DNA from: an uncultured Bacteroidales bacterium | GTDB taxonomy: Bacteria > Bacteroidota > Bacteroidia > Bacteroidales > UBA932 | Length of the DNA stretch: 34,923 nt | Assembly (NCBI GenBank): GCA_945827785.1 | Contig: CALZOR010000017.1 | Location: 1 to 34,923 of the forward strand | Direction: 5' to 3' | Shown here: positions 10,117-16,958 of the stretch, in pieces | Position numbering within the stretch: position 1 is the stretch's first letter | How the letters are laid out: every line of letters starts with the position of its first letter | Notes under the pieces: model-generated | Database searches by the model: none | What the model saw: the letters and a program-made list of their open reading frames with translations, nothing else | Told to the model about the DNA's origin: nothing | Program-made: the position numbers and the translations under genes

Positions 10117-11757
10117 ATGAAGATTAATAAAATATTTGTTTTGTTGTCAACTCTGGCAATAGCACTAACATCCTGTCAGGTTTCTCAGGAGATAGAATTT
10201 GATGTGGCTGTTGAATCTGGAGTTATAAATATAGGCCCGGACGGTGGACTACGAACAATTTCAGTGAAATCTCCATCAAATTGGACGGCGACTACTCAGG
10301 CTCCTTGGATTACGATTTCTCCTGCTAATGGCAAGTCAAGCACCGAATGTCGCATCATCATAGATTCTACCTTGTATGATACCGCCAGGGAAGCGTGGGT
10401 GACTTTCAAACTTTTAGGAAAAACCAATGAATTGAAAGAATTTCAGGTCATCCAGGAAGGTTATCCGTATTCCATAACATTGAAAGAGACTGAAGTAAAA
10501 ATTCCGGAATATGCGGATTACGGTGAACGTAGCTTTGATGTTGCTGTGAATTCCAATGTCGACTTTGATGTCGTAATACCTGATAATGCATCTTGGATTA
10601 TGAGCAAGAAGGAGAATCCTGATTTTGACAGAGGGATACGACCTAGGAATGTCATGGTTCATTTTGATTGGAAGGTGAATACCCGCCCAAACAAGAATGA
10701 GGTGGAAATTGTGTTCCGTCCAAAAGGCGACAAGCAATTGGCACGGCAAGATAATTTGAAAGTTGTTCAAGGTGCAGCACAAGAGATTGAGGCTGGAACT
10801 GTTAAGGGCGATTCTCTGGCTCTTCTGGCAATTGCCCGTGCGATAAATATGTGGAGAGAGTGGGATACTGCCGACAGAATGGAACTTTGGGATGGGATTG
10901 AGGTATGGAAAGAAGGAAAGGACAAGGGCAGGGTCAAGTCTGCACATTTTTTCCTTTTTTCAACCAAAGAAGGACTACCGTTTGAGGTGTCATATCTCAC
11001 GGCGGCGGAGGAACTTTATTTTTATGGTAATACCAATTCCTTCCTTCTGAACCTATCGTGTGGCCCATATATCTGCAAACTTCCTCAATTGCGCAAACTT
11101 ACCATAGGTGCTTATGGCCTTACAGAATTGGATAAGGATTTTAAAGACCTTGCCAATCTGGAGTACCTTGATTTGAACGGTAACAACTTTGAAGAGATTC
11201 CTGCTGTGTTTTCCCCAGATAGTCTGCCGAATCTCACGGCTTTGATTATCAATGCCAACCAGAGGAACGTAACCAATGATCTGTTCAATAATTACAAGGA
11301 GAACAGCGGCGGACTGATAAATGAATGTCCTCTAAGACCGGACGGCACAAGAGAGTTTCCAAGGCGTCTGCTGAAATGGAACAAGCTTGATACCCTCAGG
11401 CTTTCAGTGAACTATCTTCAGGGTACCATCCCTGACCTCATGGACGATCCGGATTTCCCTAAGTGGACAGCTGAGGAGGTGAATGCATGTGATACTCTGC
11501 CGGCAAAGCTTATCGGTCTTCCTAAAGTGCTTCCGGACACGGATTTCCTTGCAATCAACCTTAACAGGCTGCATGGAGAGCTCCCGGACTGGCTGCTCTA
11601 CCATCCGAAACTCGACTTGTGGTATCCGTTCCAGCTTATCTTCCTTCAGGAAGGCAAGGACAGGGAAGGCAATGTGGCAGGCTTCAGCAATGAACCGGCT
11701 AACTTGAACTACTATTACGAGGAATATAAGAACAAGAAGTACAATCCAAACAATTAA
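10117..11757 (+). CDS. BACON plus leucine-rich-repeat surface lipoprotein
   Basis: This 546-residue lipoprotein has lipobox Cys20 (LTSC). Residues about 30-116 form a clear BACON domain (ISVKSPSNWTATTQAPWITISPANG, closing with FQVIQEG). A second BACON-like module follows to about 222 (FDVAVNSNVDFDVVIPDNASWI ... LKVVQGAAQE). After a cap (SLALLAIARAINMWREWDTADR) come short leucine-rich repeats, for example LRKLTIGAYGLTELDKDFKDLANLEYLDLNGNNFEEIP at about 325-362. It shares the cap-then-LRR layout with the preceding gene, suggesting the two are paralogous binding proteins of the same system. The gene is 11 bases before the protease gene. The first two thirds look AT-richer and use leucine codon TTG more than the end of the gene, a weak hint of mosaic origin. 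Confidence 0.85.
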   Translation: MKINKIFVLLSTLAIALTSCQVSQEIEFDVAVESGVINIGPDGGLRTISVKSPSNWTATTQAPWITISPANGKSSTECRIIIDSTLYDTAREAWVTFKLLGKTNELKEFQVIQEGYPYSITLKETEVKIPEYADYGERSFDVAVNSNVDFDVVIPDNASWIMSKKENPDFDRGIRPRNVMVHFDWKVNTRPNKNEVEIVFRPKGDKQLARQDNLKVVQGAAQEIEAGTVKGDSLALLAIARAINMWREWDTADRMELWDGIEVWKEGKDKGRVKSAHFFLFSTKEGLPFEVSYLTAAEELYFYGNTNSFLLNLSCGPYICKLPQLRKLTIGAYGLTELDKDFKDLANLEYLDLNGNNFEEIPAVFSPDSLPNLTALIINANQRNVTNDLFNNYKENSGGLINECPLRPDGTREFPRRLLKWNKLDTLRLSVNYLQGTIPDLMDDPDFPKWTAEEVNACDTLPAKLIGLPKVLPDTDFLAINLNRLHGELPDWLLYHPKLDLWYPFQLIFLQEGKDREGNVAGFSNEPANLNYYYEEYKNKKYNPNN

Positions 11758-11768
11758 TACAGGATTGA

Positions 11769-13811
11769 ATGAAAATGAACAGAATATTCAGAAATATTGT
11801 TATTGTGGCAGTTGCAGCCGGCCTGGCTGTATCCTGCAACATTTCCGCTCCTGAAACAGACAACAACCAGACGGCTCCCGAGATGACAGATGATGTCCTT
11901 TCCGGAGAACTCCTTGTCCGCTTTGATGCTTCGGTTGCAGACCTGCTCGATCAAGCAGGCCTTACAAAGGCTGCTTCTACCAAGAGCGGTGTCACATCAG
12001 TCGATGAGGTGCTCTCGATTCTGGAAGGTTGTACACTTGAGAGGGTCTTTCCTGTGGACCGCAGGACAGAGGAAAAGGCAGTTCAGAACGGCCTCAATCT
12101 CTGGTATGTAGTCAGGTTTTCGGAGAAGGCTTCTGTTGAAGAAGTTGCTGCAAGGCTTTCTGCACTCGGAGAAGTCAGCCGTGTCGAGTACAACAGGGCA
12201 ATCAGGAAGACCTTCAGCAAACCGGCAATCCCTCTTACACGTGAGGATGTCGCAGCTGTAACCAAGGCTGCCGGGGGTTGGAATGACCCTGAACTTCCTT
12301 ATTGGAATGACCCTGAACTTCCTTATCAGTGGCATCTTGTCAATGACGGCAAGTTGAAAAGTGAAAAATTCGCTGCCGGCTCTGACGTGAACGTGCTCGG
12401 CGCCTGGGAGAAATGCACAGGTGATCCTTCAATCATCGTTGCCGTTGTGGATGAGGGTGTTGACTGCTTCCATAAAGACCTCAGGGCGAGCATGTGGGTG
12501 AATGAAGGTGAAATCTGGCGTTCGCATGAGGATAATGACGGAAACGGTTATGCAGGTGACGTGCATGGTTACAACTTCGCAAAGAACAGCGGTGTGATCT
12601 CAACTGACAGCAAGTATGACTCAGGTCACGGAACCCATGTTGCCGGAGTCATTGCTGCCCAGAACAACAACGGCTTGGGCATAAGCTCAATTGCCGGTGG
12701 AGACGGAGTCAACCCAGGTGTAAGAATCATGTCCTGCCAGATTTTCTCAGGACAATATACGGCATCGGTGCTTGATGAGGTAAGAGCAATCAAATATGCT
12801 GCTGACAATGGTGCAGTGATTCTCCAATGCAGCTGGGGTTATGTTTCCGGTGCTGCAAATCCGTATGAGTGGACTCCACAGTATTCTACGGACGAGCAAT
12901 GGAAATACGACTGTCCTCTTGAAGTTGCAGCACTCGATTATTTCATCCACTATGCCGGTTCACCTGACGGAGTGATCGAAGGCGGAATTGCCATTTTTGC
13001 GGGTGGAAACGAGGATGCTCCAGCTGCAGGTTATCCAGGAGCCTATAAGAATTTCGTATCCGTTGCGGCGACAGCTGGTGACTTCACCCCTGCAATCTAT
13101 TCAAACTATGGTACCGGAATCAATATCAGCGCCCCAGGCGGAGACCAGGACTATTACTGGAACTATGATGACAGAGGAACAAGAGGCGCGATAGGCTGCG
13201 TTCTTTCCACTCTCCCTGTCACCGTTTCCGAACTTGGATATGGTTATATGGAAGGCACATCAATGGCATGTCCTCACGTTTCAGGAGTCGTCGCCCTCGG
13301 ACTTTCCTATGCGGCAAAACTCAAGAAACATTTCAAGGCAGAGGAAGTCATTGAGATGCTGTATGAGTCTGCAAGGCAGAGGCCTGTCGATGCAAAATGG
13401 GACTATGATAATCCGAAGGTTTACTACAAATATGTCGCTGACCTTGGCCTCACCCACAAGTCTTCCATCGACCTTAACGAATACAGAGGAAAGATGGGAG
13501 CAGGAATGGTGAACGCCGAGGGATTGCTCAACCTCATTGAAGGTGCGAAGGCTCCGGCGATGTCATTCCCTAACGTAACCCTTGCAGTTGAAGAGAGCGC
13601 TTCATTCATTCCATCCGTGTATATTGATGGTAGCAATTTCAGTGTAGAGATAGCAAATCAGGAGATTGCCGGGTGTGCTAAGGATGGTAACAAACTTGTG
13701 TTCAAGGGCAACAAGGTCGGCCAGACTGAGGCTACTCTCAAGTGGGATGGCGGCTCTCAGGCCTTTGTCATCACTGTTAAATCGTCTTCATCATCAAACG
13801 GCTGGTTATAG
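11769..13811 (+). CDS. S8 (subtilisin-like) serine protease lipoprotein
   Basis: This predicted serine endopeptidase is anchored in an outer membrane, 680 residues long, with lipobox Cys23 (AVSC). A propeptide-like segment lies at about 44-150. The subtilase domain follows with a complete triad: Asp228 (AVVDEGV), His287 (GHGTHVAG) and Ser498 (GTSMACPHVSG), plus the oxyanion Asn414 (AGGNED). A C-terminal beta-sandwich occupies about 605-675. The stretch just before the catalytic domain contains a perfect duplication, WNDPELPY twice (residues 171-186). M1 at 11769 and M3 at 11775 are both possible starts. The gene sits 11 bases after a BACON-LRR gene and 1 base before a DUF1573-like gene. In this SusCD operon it is the only recognisable hydrolase, which points to protein as the nutrient. 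An alternative role is maturation of the operon's other surface proteins. Confidence 0.93.
   Translation: MKMNRIFRNIVIVAVAAGLAVSCNISAPETDNNQTAPEMTDDVLSGELLVRFDASVADLLDQAGLTKAASTKSGVTSVDEVLSILEGCTLERVFPVDRRTEEKAVQNGLNLWYVVRFSEKASVEEVAARLSALGEVSRVEYNRAIRKTFSKPAIPLTREDVAAVTKAAGGWNDPELPYWNDPELPYQWHLVNDGKLKSEKFAAGSDVNVLGAWEKCTGDPSIIVAVVDEGVDCFHKDLRASMWVNEGEIWRSHEDNDGNGYAGDVHGYNFAKNSGVISTDSKYDSGHGTHVAGVIAAQNNNGLGISSIAGGDGVNPGVRIMSCQIFSGQYTASVLDEVRAIKYAADNGAVILQCSWGYVSGAANPYEWTPQYSTDEQWKYDCPLEVAALDYFIHYAGSPDGVIEGGIAIFAGGNEDAPAAGYPGAYKNFVSVAATAGDFTPAIYSNYGTGINISAPGGDQDYYWNYDDRGTRGAIGCVLSTLPVTVSELGYGYMEGTSMACPHVSGVVALGLSYAAKLKKHFKAEEVIEMLYESARQRPVDAKWDYDNPKVYYKYVADLGLTHKSSIDLNEYRGKMGAGMVNAEGLLNLIEGAKAPAMSFPNVTLAVEESASFIPSVYIDGSNFSVEIANQEIAGCAKDGNKLVFKGNKVGQTEATLKWDGGSQAFVITVKSSSSSNGWL
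12279..12326 (+). repeat. Perfect 24-bp tandem duplication inside the S8 protease gene
   Basis: Two identical, adjacent, in-frame 24-bp units (12279-12302 and 12303-12326) each encode WNDPELPY. They lie immediately before QWHLVND, the conserved lead-in of the subtilase domain. The identity at DNA level, including third positions, suggests a recent or slippage-prone duplication. Confidence 0.95.
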
Positions 13812-13812
13812 G

Positions 13813-14262
13813 ATGAAATTTCTGTTGAGCATAGTTCTGTTCTGGGTTGTTGCCCTGGCGTCCTGCCAGGATATTTCAGCCCAGATAAAGATAGTGCCAA
13901 AGGAAAGGCTTGACAGCGTTGCATGTCCTCCTTTGAGCCCTGATGCTGCACGCCTCCGCCTTGACAGGACCACGGTCCTCCTTGGCGAACTTTCTTCTGA
14001 CGGACCGGTATCAAAGGTCCTTCTCAAGATAAGCAACTCAGGGGACAAAGATTTGAAAATCAGCAGGATTACGACAACATGCTCATGCGTTGCCGCCCTC
14101 AGTGACAGGCTGGTCATCAAACCGGGGGAGATCGCCAATCTCAGAGTAAGTTTCAATCCCAGGGGCCATATCGGATTTCAGAAATACAGGGTTCATGTCT
14201 ATACAGACGGTAACCGAAATCCTTCTGCTATTCTGAATCTTGAAGCTCATGTGACGAAATAA
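13813..14262 (+). CDS. DUF1573-like lipoprotein
   Basis: This is a 149-residue protein whose start is set at 13813, one base after the protease stop. There an ATG begins a clean signal peptide, MKFLLSIVLFWVVALASC, with lipobox Cys18. The open frame extends upstream to 13666, but that part lies inside the protease gene and has no signal-like character. The mature part has the DUF1573 pattern: VSKVLLKISNSGDKDLKISRITTTCSC, then LVIKPGEIANLRVSFNPRGHIGFQKYRVHVYTD, an immunoglobulin-like (ASH/MSP-type) fold with a Cys-Ser-Cys pair near residues 95-97. The biochemical role of the family is unknown. Here it travels with the surface protease and is probably periplasmic-facing or surface-exposed. It is 34 bases upstream of the last operon gene. 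Confidence 0.85.
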   Translation: MKFLLSIVLFWVVALASCQDISAQIKIVPKERLDSVACPPLSPDAARLRLDRTTVLLGELSSDGPVSKVLLKISNSGDKDLKISRITTTCSCVAALSDRLVIKPGEIANLRVSFNPRGHIGFQKYRVHVYTDGNRNPSAILNLEAHVTK

Positions 14263-14296
14263 AGCAGCTATGCCAACATTATAAACAGAAAAACAA

Positions 14297-14737
14297 ATGA
14301 AACCAATTATCAAAATCATTCTTACGATATTCTCTGCCGCAGCTTTGGTTTGCGCTTGCAATAAGGTGGATACTCCGTCTGTGGAATATCTTCCGGTTAC
14401 TGCCAACAATATTTCCGGCGACTGGACTCTTGTGGAGTTTTCAGGGGTGAAGCTTGCGAAAGGAACCTATATGAACATCACATTTGTCAGAAACGAGAAA
14501 ACATTCGTGATGGAGCAGAATCTTGATTCTCCAAATGAAATCCCTCACGTTTCCACCGGTACTTTCAATATTGTCGTGGATGAGGCAATCGGAAGCATAA
14601 TCAAGGGTAAATATGACTATGACGGAGGCCTGTGGAGTCATGATTATGTCGTGACTGACCTTACCGCGACCTCAATGACATGGACTGCCAGGGATGACAG
14701 CTCGTTTGTCCAGAAATTTGAACGTATTTCCAAGTAG
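14297..14737 (+). CDS. Small lipocalin-like lipoprotein, function unknown
   Basis: This 146-residue lipoprotein has lipobox Cys21 (VCAC). The mature part starts with ISGDWTLVEFSGVKL and continues with alternating short strands (YMNITFVRNEKTFVMEQ, STGTFNIV, IIKGKYDYDGG, MTWTARDDSSFVQKFERI). This layout fits the 'lipocalin-like' small beta-barrels that are very common in Bacteroidota. No enzymatic motif is visible. It is the last gene of the SusCD operon and is followed after 22 bases by a strong hairpin. It might bind a product or stabilise the complex, but nothing in the sequence shows which. Confidence 0.75.
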   Translation: MKPIIKIILTIFSAAALVCACNKVDTPSVEYLPVTANNISGDWTLVEFSGVKLAKGTYMNITFVRNEKTFVMEQNLDSPNEIPHVSTGTFNIVVDEAIGSIIKGKYDYDGGLWSHDYVVTDLTATSMTWTARDDSSFVQKFERISK

Positions 14738-14759
14738 GAAAATACTGGTTAAAGCATAG

Positions 14760-14796
14760 AAAAAGGGGACTGCTCAGTCGAGCTTGTCCCCTTTTT
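14760..14796. terminator. Bidirectional terminator shared by the SusCD operon and rng
   Basis: An 11-bp perfect stem (AAAAAGGGGAC at 14760-14770 with its complement at 14786-14796) encloses a 15-base loop. A second 4-bp stem, GCTC/GAGC (14772-14775 and 14780-14783), lies inside the loop. A-rich and T-rich flanks on the two arms give a U-run in either direction. It lies between the convergent ends of the operon and RNase G. The rng stop codon (14774-14776 on the minus strand) is inside the loop, so one arm is also coding sequence. Confidence 0.88.
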
Positions 14797-16330
14797 CATT
14801 ATAGAATTCATTCTGCAGAACTGTGAAATCGGTGACTTCCACCAATTCAAGTTTACATTTGTACTTTTTCTTCCAGCGTCCCAGAATAGATGAGAAAAGT
14901 CCACGTGTGAGATAGGCTCCGAGAATCGGGCTGACCTTCAATACCAGATTTGTGTACTTTTTCTCGTTTACATAATACGTAAGCCTTCTTTCGATGGCTT
15001 CGTCAATCACGACACTTGATGCAATCTTTCCGGTTCCGTTGCACACAGGACACACTTCAGTGGTGTTGATCTCTGTTGCCGGACGCACTCTCTGGCGTGT
15101 AATCTGCATCAGACCGAACTTCGTGAGCGGCAGCACATTATGCTTGGCTCTGTCAGTCTCCATCAGCTCCTGCATTTTCTTGTAGAGGGCGTTGCGGTGT
15201 TCATTTGTTTCCATGTCGATGAAATCGACAATCACGATTCCGCCCATGTCCCTCAGCCGGAGCTGCCTTGCAATTTCTTCAGCGGCATAGCAGTTGACAT
15301 CGAATGTGTTCTGTTCCTGCTCCTTGTTCTTGGCTCTGGTTCCGCTGTTGACATCGATTACATGGAGTGCTTCAGTGTGTTCAATCACAAGATATGCGCC
15401 CTGCTTGATTGGGACAACCTTTCCAAATGCGCTCTTGATCTGCCTGGTGACTTCAAAATGGTCGAAGATAGGAACTTTGTCCTTGTAGTGCTTGACAATT
15501 TTTTCCTGTTCAGGCGAGATAAGTGAGATGTACTTGCGGATTTCCTCATAGATTGTCTCGTTGTTGACATAGATGTTCGAGAACGAATCATTGAGCAGAT
15601 CCCTAAGGATGGTGGTTGTCTTGCTGTATTCCGTGAAAAGCAGCTGAACGCTCTTGGATTTGACCAGTTTGTCCCAGGAATTCTCCCATTTGTCTATGAG
15701 CGACATCAGCTCGGCATCGAGGATTGCGGCATTTTTGCCTTCAGCGGCCGTACGGATGATTGCTCCGTAATTCTTTGGAAGAATGCTCTTTACAAGTGTC
15801 TCAAGTCTCCTTTTCTCTTCTTTTGAAGAGATTTTCTGAGATACGCTGACCTTCTCTCCGAAGGGCAGCAGTACAATGTTACGTCCTGCTAATGAAATTT
15901 CCGCAGTCAGTCGTGAACCTTTCGTGGAAATCGGCTCCTTGACAATCTGTACAATTATCATCTGACCCGGGGTGAGCACATTCTCAATCCTTCCTTCTTT
16001 TTCAAGTATGGATTTTGGTTTGATGTGCGAAAACATTCCCTTGTTGTCGGTATTTGCATTGACTCTCCTGACGAATTCGTCGAAGGAGTAGAAATACAGT
16101 CCGAGGTCGAGATAATGTACGAATGCCTCTTTTTCGTCACCGATGTCAACGAAAGCAGCGTTGAGCGCAGGAAGAATCTTCTTCACTTTTCCCAGATAGA
16201 CGTCGCCCACTGAAAAACTGTGCCCTTGGCTGGACTCCTTGTTGAGCTCGATCAGCCTGTGGTTCTCCATCAGTGCTATCGAGACTTCCGTTGAATTGAC
16301 ATCAACGATAAGATCTTTTTCAGACTCCAT
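14774..16330 (-). CDS. rng: Ribonuclease G/E family endoribonuclease
   Basis: This endonuclease cleaves single-stranded RNA in rRNA maturation and mRNA decay in the cytoplasm. With the ATG at 16330 as start it is 518 residues. The open frame has a TTG codon one position upstream (16333), which is less likely to be used. An S1-like domain lies at about 36-125. The catalytic acidic residues are in HVIDVNSGT (Asp326) and IVIVDFIDM (Asp369). The zinc-link CPVCNGTGK gives Cys427 and Cys430. The family's long C-terminal degradosome scaffold of E. coli RNase E is absent, so it matches the RNase G length class. Its final codons form one arm of the terminator. It is downstream of HU and a 30-residue basic protein on the same strand and is probably co-transcribed with them, with 95 bases of hairpin-rich leader before it. 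Confidence 0.95.
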   Translation of the reverse strand: MESEKDLIVDVNSTEVSIALMENHRLIELNKESSQGHSFSVGDVYLGKVKKILPALNAAFVDIGDEKEAFVHYLDLGLYFYSFDEFVRRVNANTDNKGMFSHIKPKSILEKEGRIENVLTPGQMIIVQIVKEPISTKGSRLTAEISLAGRNIVLLPFGEKVSVSQKISSKEEKRRLETLVKSILPKNYGAIIRTAAEGKNAAILDAELMSLIDKWENSWDKLVKSKSVQLLFTEYSKTTTILRDLLNDSFSNIYVNNETIYEEIRKYISLISPEQEKIVKHYKDKVPIFDHFEVTRQIKSAFGKVVPIKQGAYLVIEHTEALHVIDVNSGTRAKNKEQEQNTFDVNCYAAEEIARQLRLRDMGGIVIVDFIDMETNEHRNALYKKMQELMETDRAKHNVLPLTKFGLMQITRQRVRPATEINTTEVCPVCNGTGKIASSVVIDEAIERRLTYYVNEKKYTNLVLKVSPILGAYLTRGLFSSILGRWKKKYKCKLELVEVTDFTVLQNEFYNEKGDKLD

Positions 16331-16359
16331 CAATTTCTATTAGGACTTGTTTTTAACTA

Positions 16360-16411
16360 AAGAGGCCGACCACATTGGCCAGCCCCTCTTAGCAGACTGC
16401 TAAAATGGCAG
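16360..16411 (-). promoter_or_regulatory. Hairpin-rich leader between the small basic gene and rng
   Basis: Three nested or adjacent inverted repeats precede rng. AAGAGG/CCTCTT pairs 16360-16365 with 16385-16390, around an inner GGCC/GGCC pair. TTAGCA-GAC-TGCTAA spans 16389-16403. The near-palindrome CTGCTAAAATGGCAG lies at 16397-16411. No T-run follows on the minus strand, so this looks more like an mRNA processing or regulatory leader than a terminator. Autoregulation through the 5' leader is known for E. coli RNase E; applying it here is inference. Confidence 0.45.
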
Positions 16412-16425
16412 ACACGCCGAGAAAA

Positions 16426-16518
16426 TTACTTTCTCTTCTTGTGTCTATTCTTGCGCAAACGTTTTTTACGTTTGTGAGTTGCCATCTTATGCCTTTTATG
16501 CTTCTTTCCGTTTGGCAT
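16426..16518 (-). CDS. 30-residue extremely basic small protein
   Basis: This short open frame, ATG at 16518 to TAA at 16426-16428, encodes 30 residues starting MPNGKKHKRHKMATHKRKK. Of these, 11 are Lys, 6 Arg and 4 His, and there is no acidic residue. It is 25 bases after the HU stop and 95 bases before rng, on the same strand. Such composition is typical of small ribosomal proteins or RNA-binding peptides (compare Thx-type or the small extra proteins seen in Bacteroidota ribosomes). I recall similar MPNGKK-type peptides in other Bacteroidota genomes, usually unannotated or hypothetical, but could not check. The internal repetition HKRHKMATHKRKK supports a real protein rather than chance. 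A role in ribosome assembly or RNA binding is inference from charge and neighbours. Confidence 0.72.
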   Translation of the reverse strand: MPNGKKHKRHKMATHKRKKRLRKNRHKKRK

Positions 16519-16543
16519 AATACTTTGGTTTTAAATATGTTAA

Positions 16544-16816
16544 TTATTTTACTGCGTTTACGAACACTTTGGCTGGCTTGAATGAAGGAATGTTGTGTGC
16601 AGGAATGGTCAAGGTCGTGTTCTTAGTGATGTTCCTTGCTGCTTTCTCAGCCCTGTGTTTGATGATGAAGCTGCCGAATCCACGAAGATAAACTGGGTTA
16701 CCTTTGCTGAGTGATCCTTTAACGCACTCCATGAACTCCTCTACAACGCGAAGTACAGTGGTTTTCTCGATTCCGGTAGACTTTGCAACCTCATTTACGA
16801 TTTCTGCCTTTGTCAT
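16544..16816 (-). CDS. HU-family DNA-binding protein
   Basis: This is a nucleoid-associated DNABII protein of exactly the standard 90 residues. It bends and compacts DNA as a dimer. The N-terminal helices start MTKAEIVNEVAKSTGIEKTT, followed by the signature GFGSFIIKHRAEKAARN and the closing IPSFKPAKVFVNAVK. Residue 63, at the tip of the DNA-embracing arm where classical HU has the intercalating proline (RNP), is isoleucine here (RNITKN). I believe this substitution is common in Bacteroidota HU. It is the first gene of an operon with the small basic protein and RNase G, with a good promoter 47 bases upstream of its start. Confidence 0.96.
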   Translation of the reverse strand: MTKAEIVNEVAKSTGIEKTTVLRVVEEFMECVKGSLSKGNPVYLRGFGSFIIKHRAEKAARNITKNTTLTIPAHNIPSFKPAKVFVNAVK

Positions 16817-16862
16817 AACTCTTAATATTTTTAATCAATTACTATTTGTCGATATATCTCTG

Positions 16863-16894
16863 CAAAATTATGATGAATTTTCCAATTAACCAAA
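16863..16894 (-). promoter_or_regulatory. Bacteroidota-type promoter of the HU operon
   Basis: On the minus strand the -33 element TTTG (16891-16894) is followed after 20 bases by the -7 element TAATTTTG (16863-16870), an exact match to TAnnTTTG. Transcription would start near 16856-16858, giving a leader of about 40 bases before HU. Confidence 0.7.
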
Positions 16895-16913
16895 GAAAAT
16901 CAATATTTTTCCG

Positions 16914-16921
16914 TACTTTCG
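16914..16921 (+). promoter_or_regulatory. Weak candidate -7 element for lon
   Basis: TACTTTCG matches TAnnTTTG at seven of eight positions, but no TTTG lies at the expected distance upstream. If used, lon has a leader of about 130 bases that contains two inverted repeats. It would sit back to back with the HU promoter. Confidence 0.3.
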
Positions 16922-16958
16922 CACTCCATTACAGTGAATTGACAGTCTTTTGTGCCTT

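Noticed and set aside
10414..10947. 177-codon open frame on the minus strand in the BACON-LRR gene
   Set aside because: It is the antisense shadow of BACON domains and has no family features.
13666..13812. Upstream extension of the DUF1573-like frame by 49 codons
   Set aside because: It lies inside the protease gene in another frame and lacks signal-peptide character; the ATG at 13813 begins a typical lipoprotein signal.
15140..15526. 128-codon plus-strand open frame inside rng
   Set aside because: It is opposite the catalytic core of RNase G; cysteine- and phenylalanine-rich composition is typical of an antisense frame.
16331..16333. TTG as start of RNase G
   Set aside because: An ATG follows immediately at 16330, and nothing favours the non-ATG codon.
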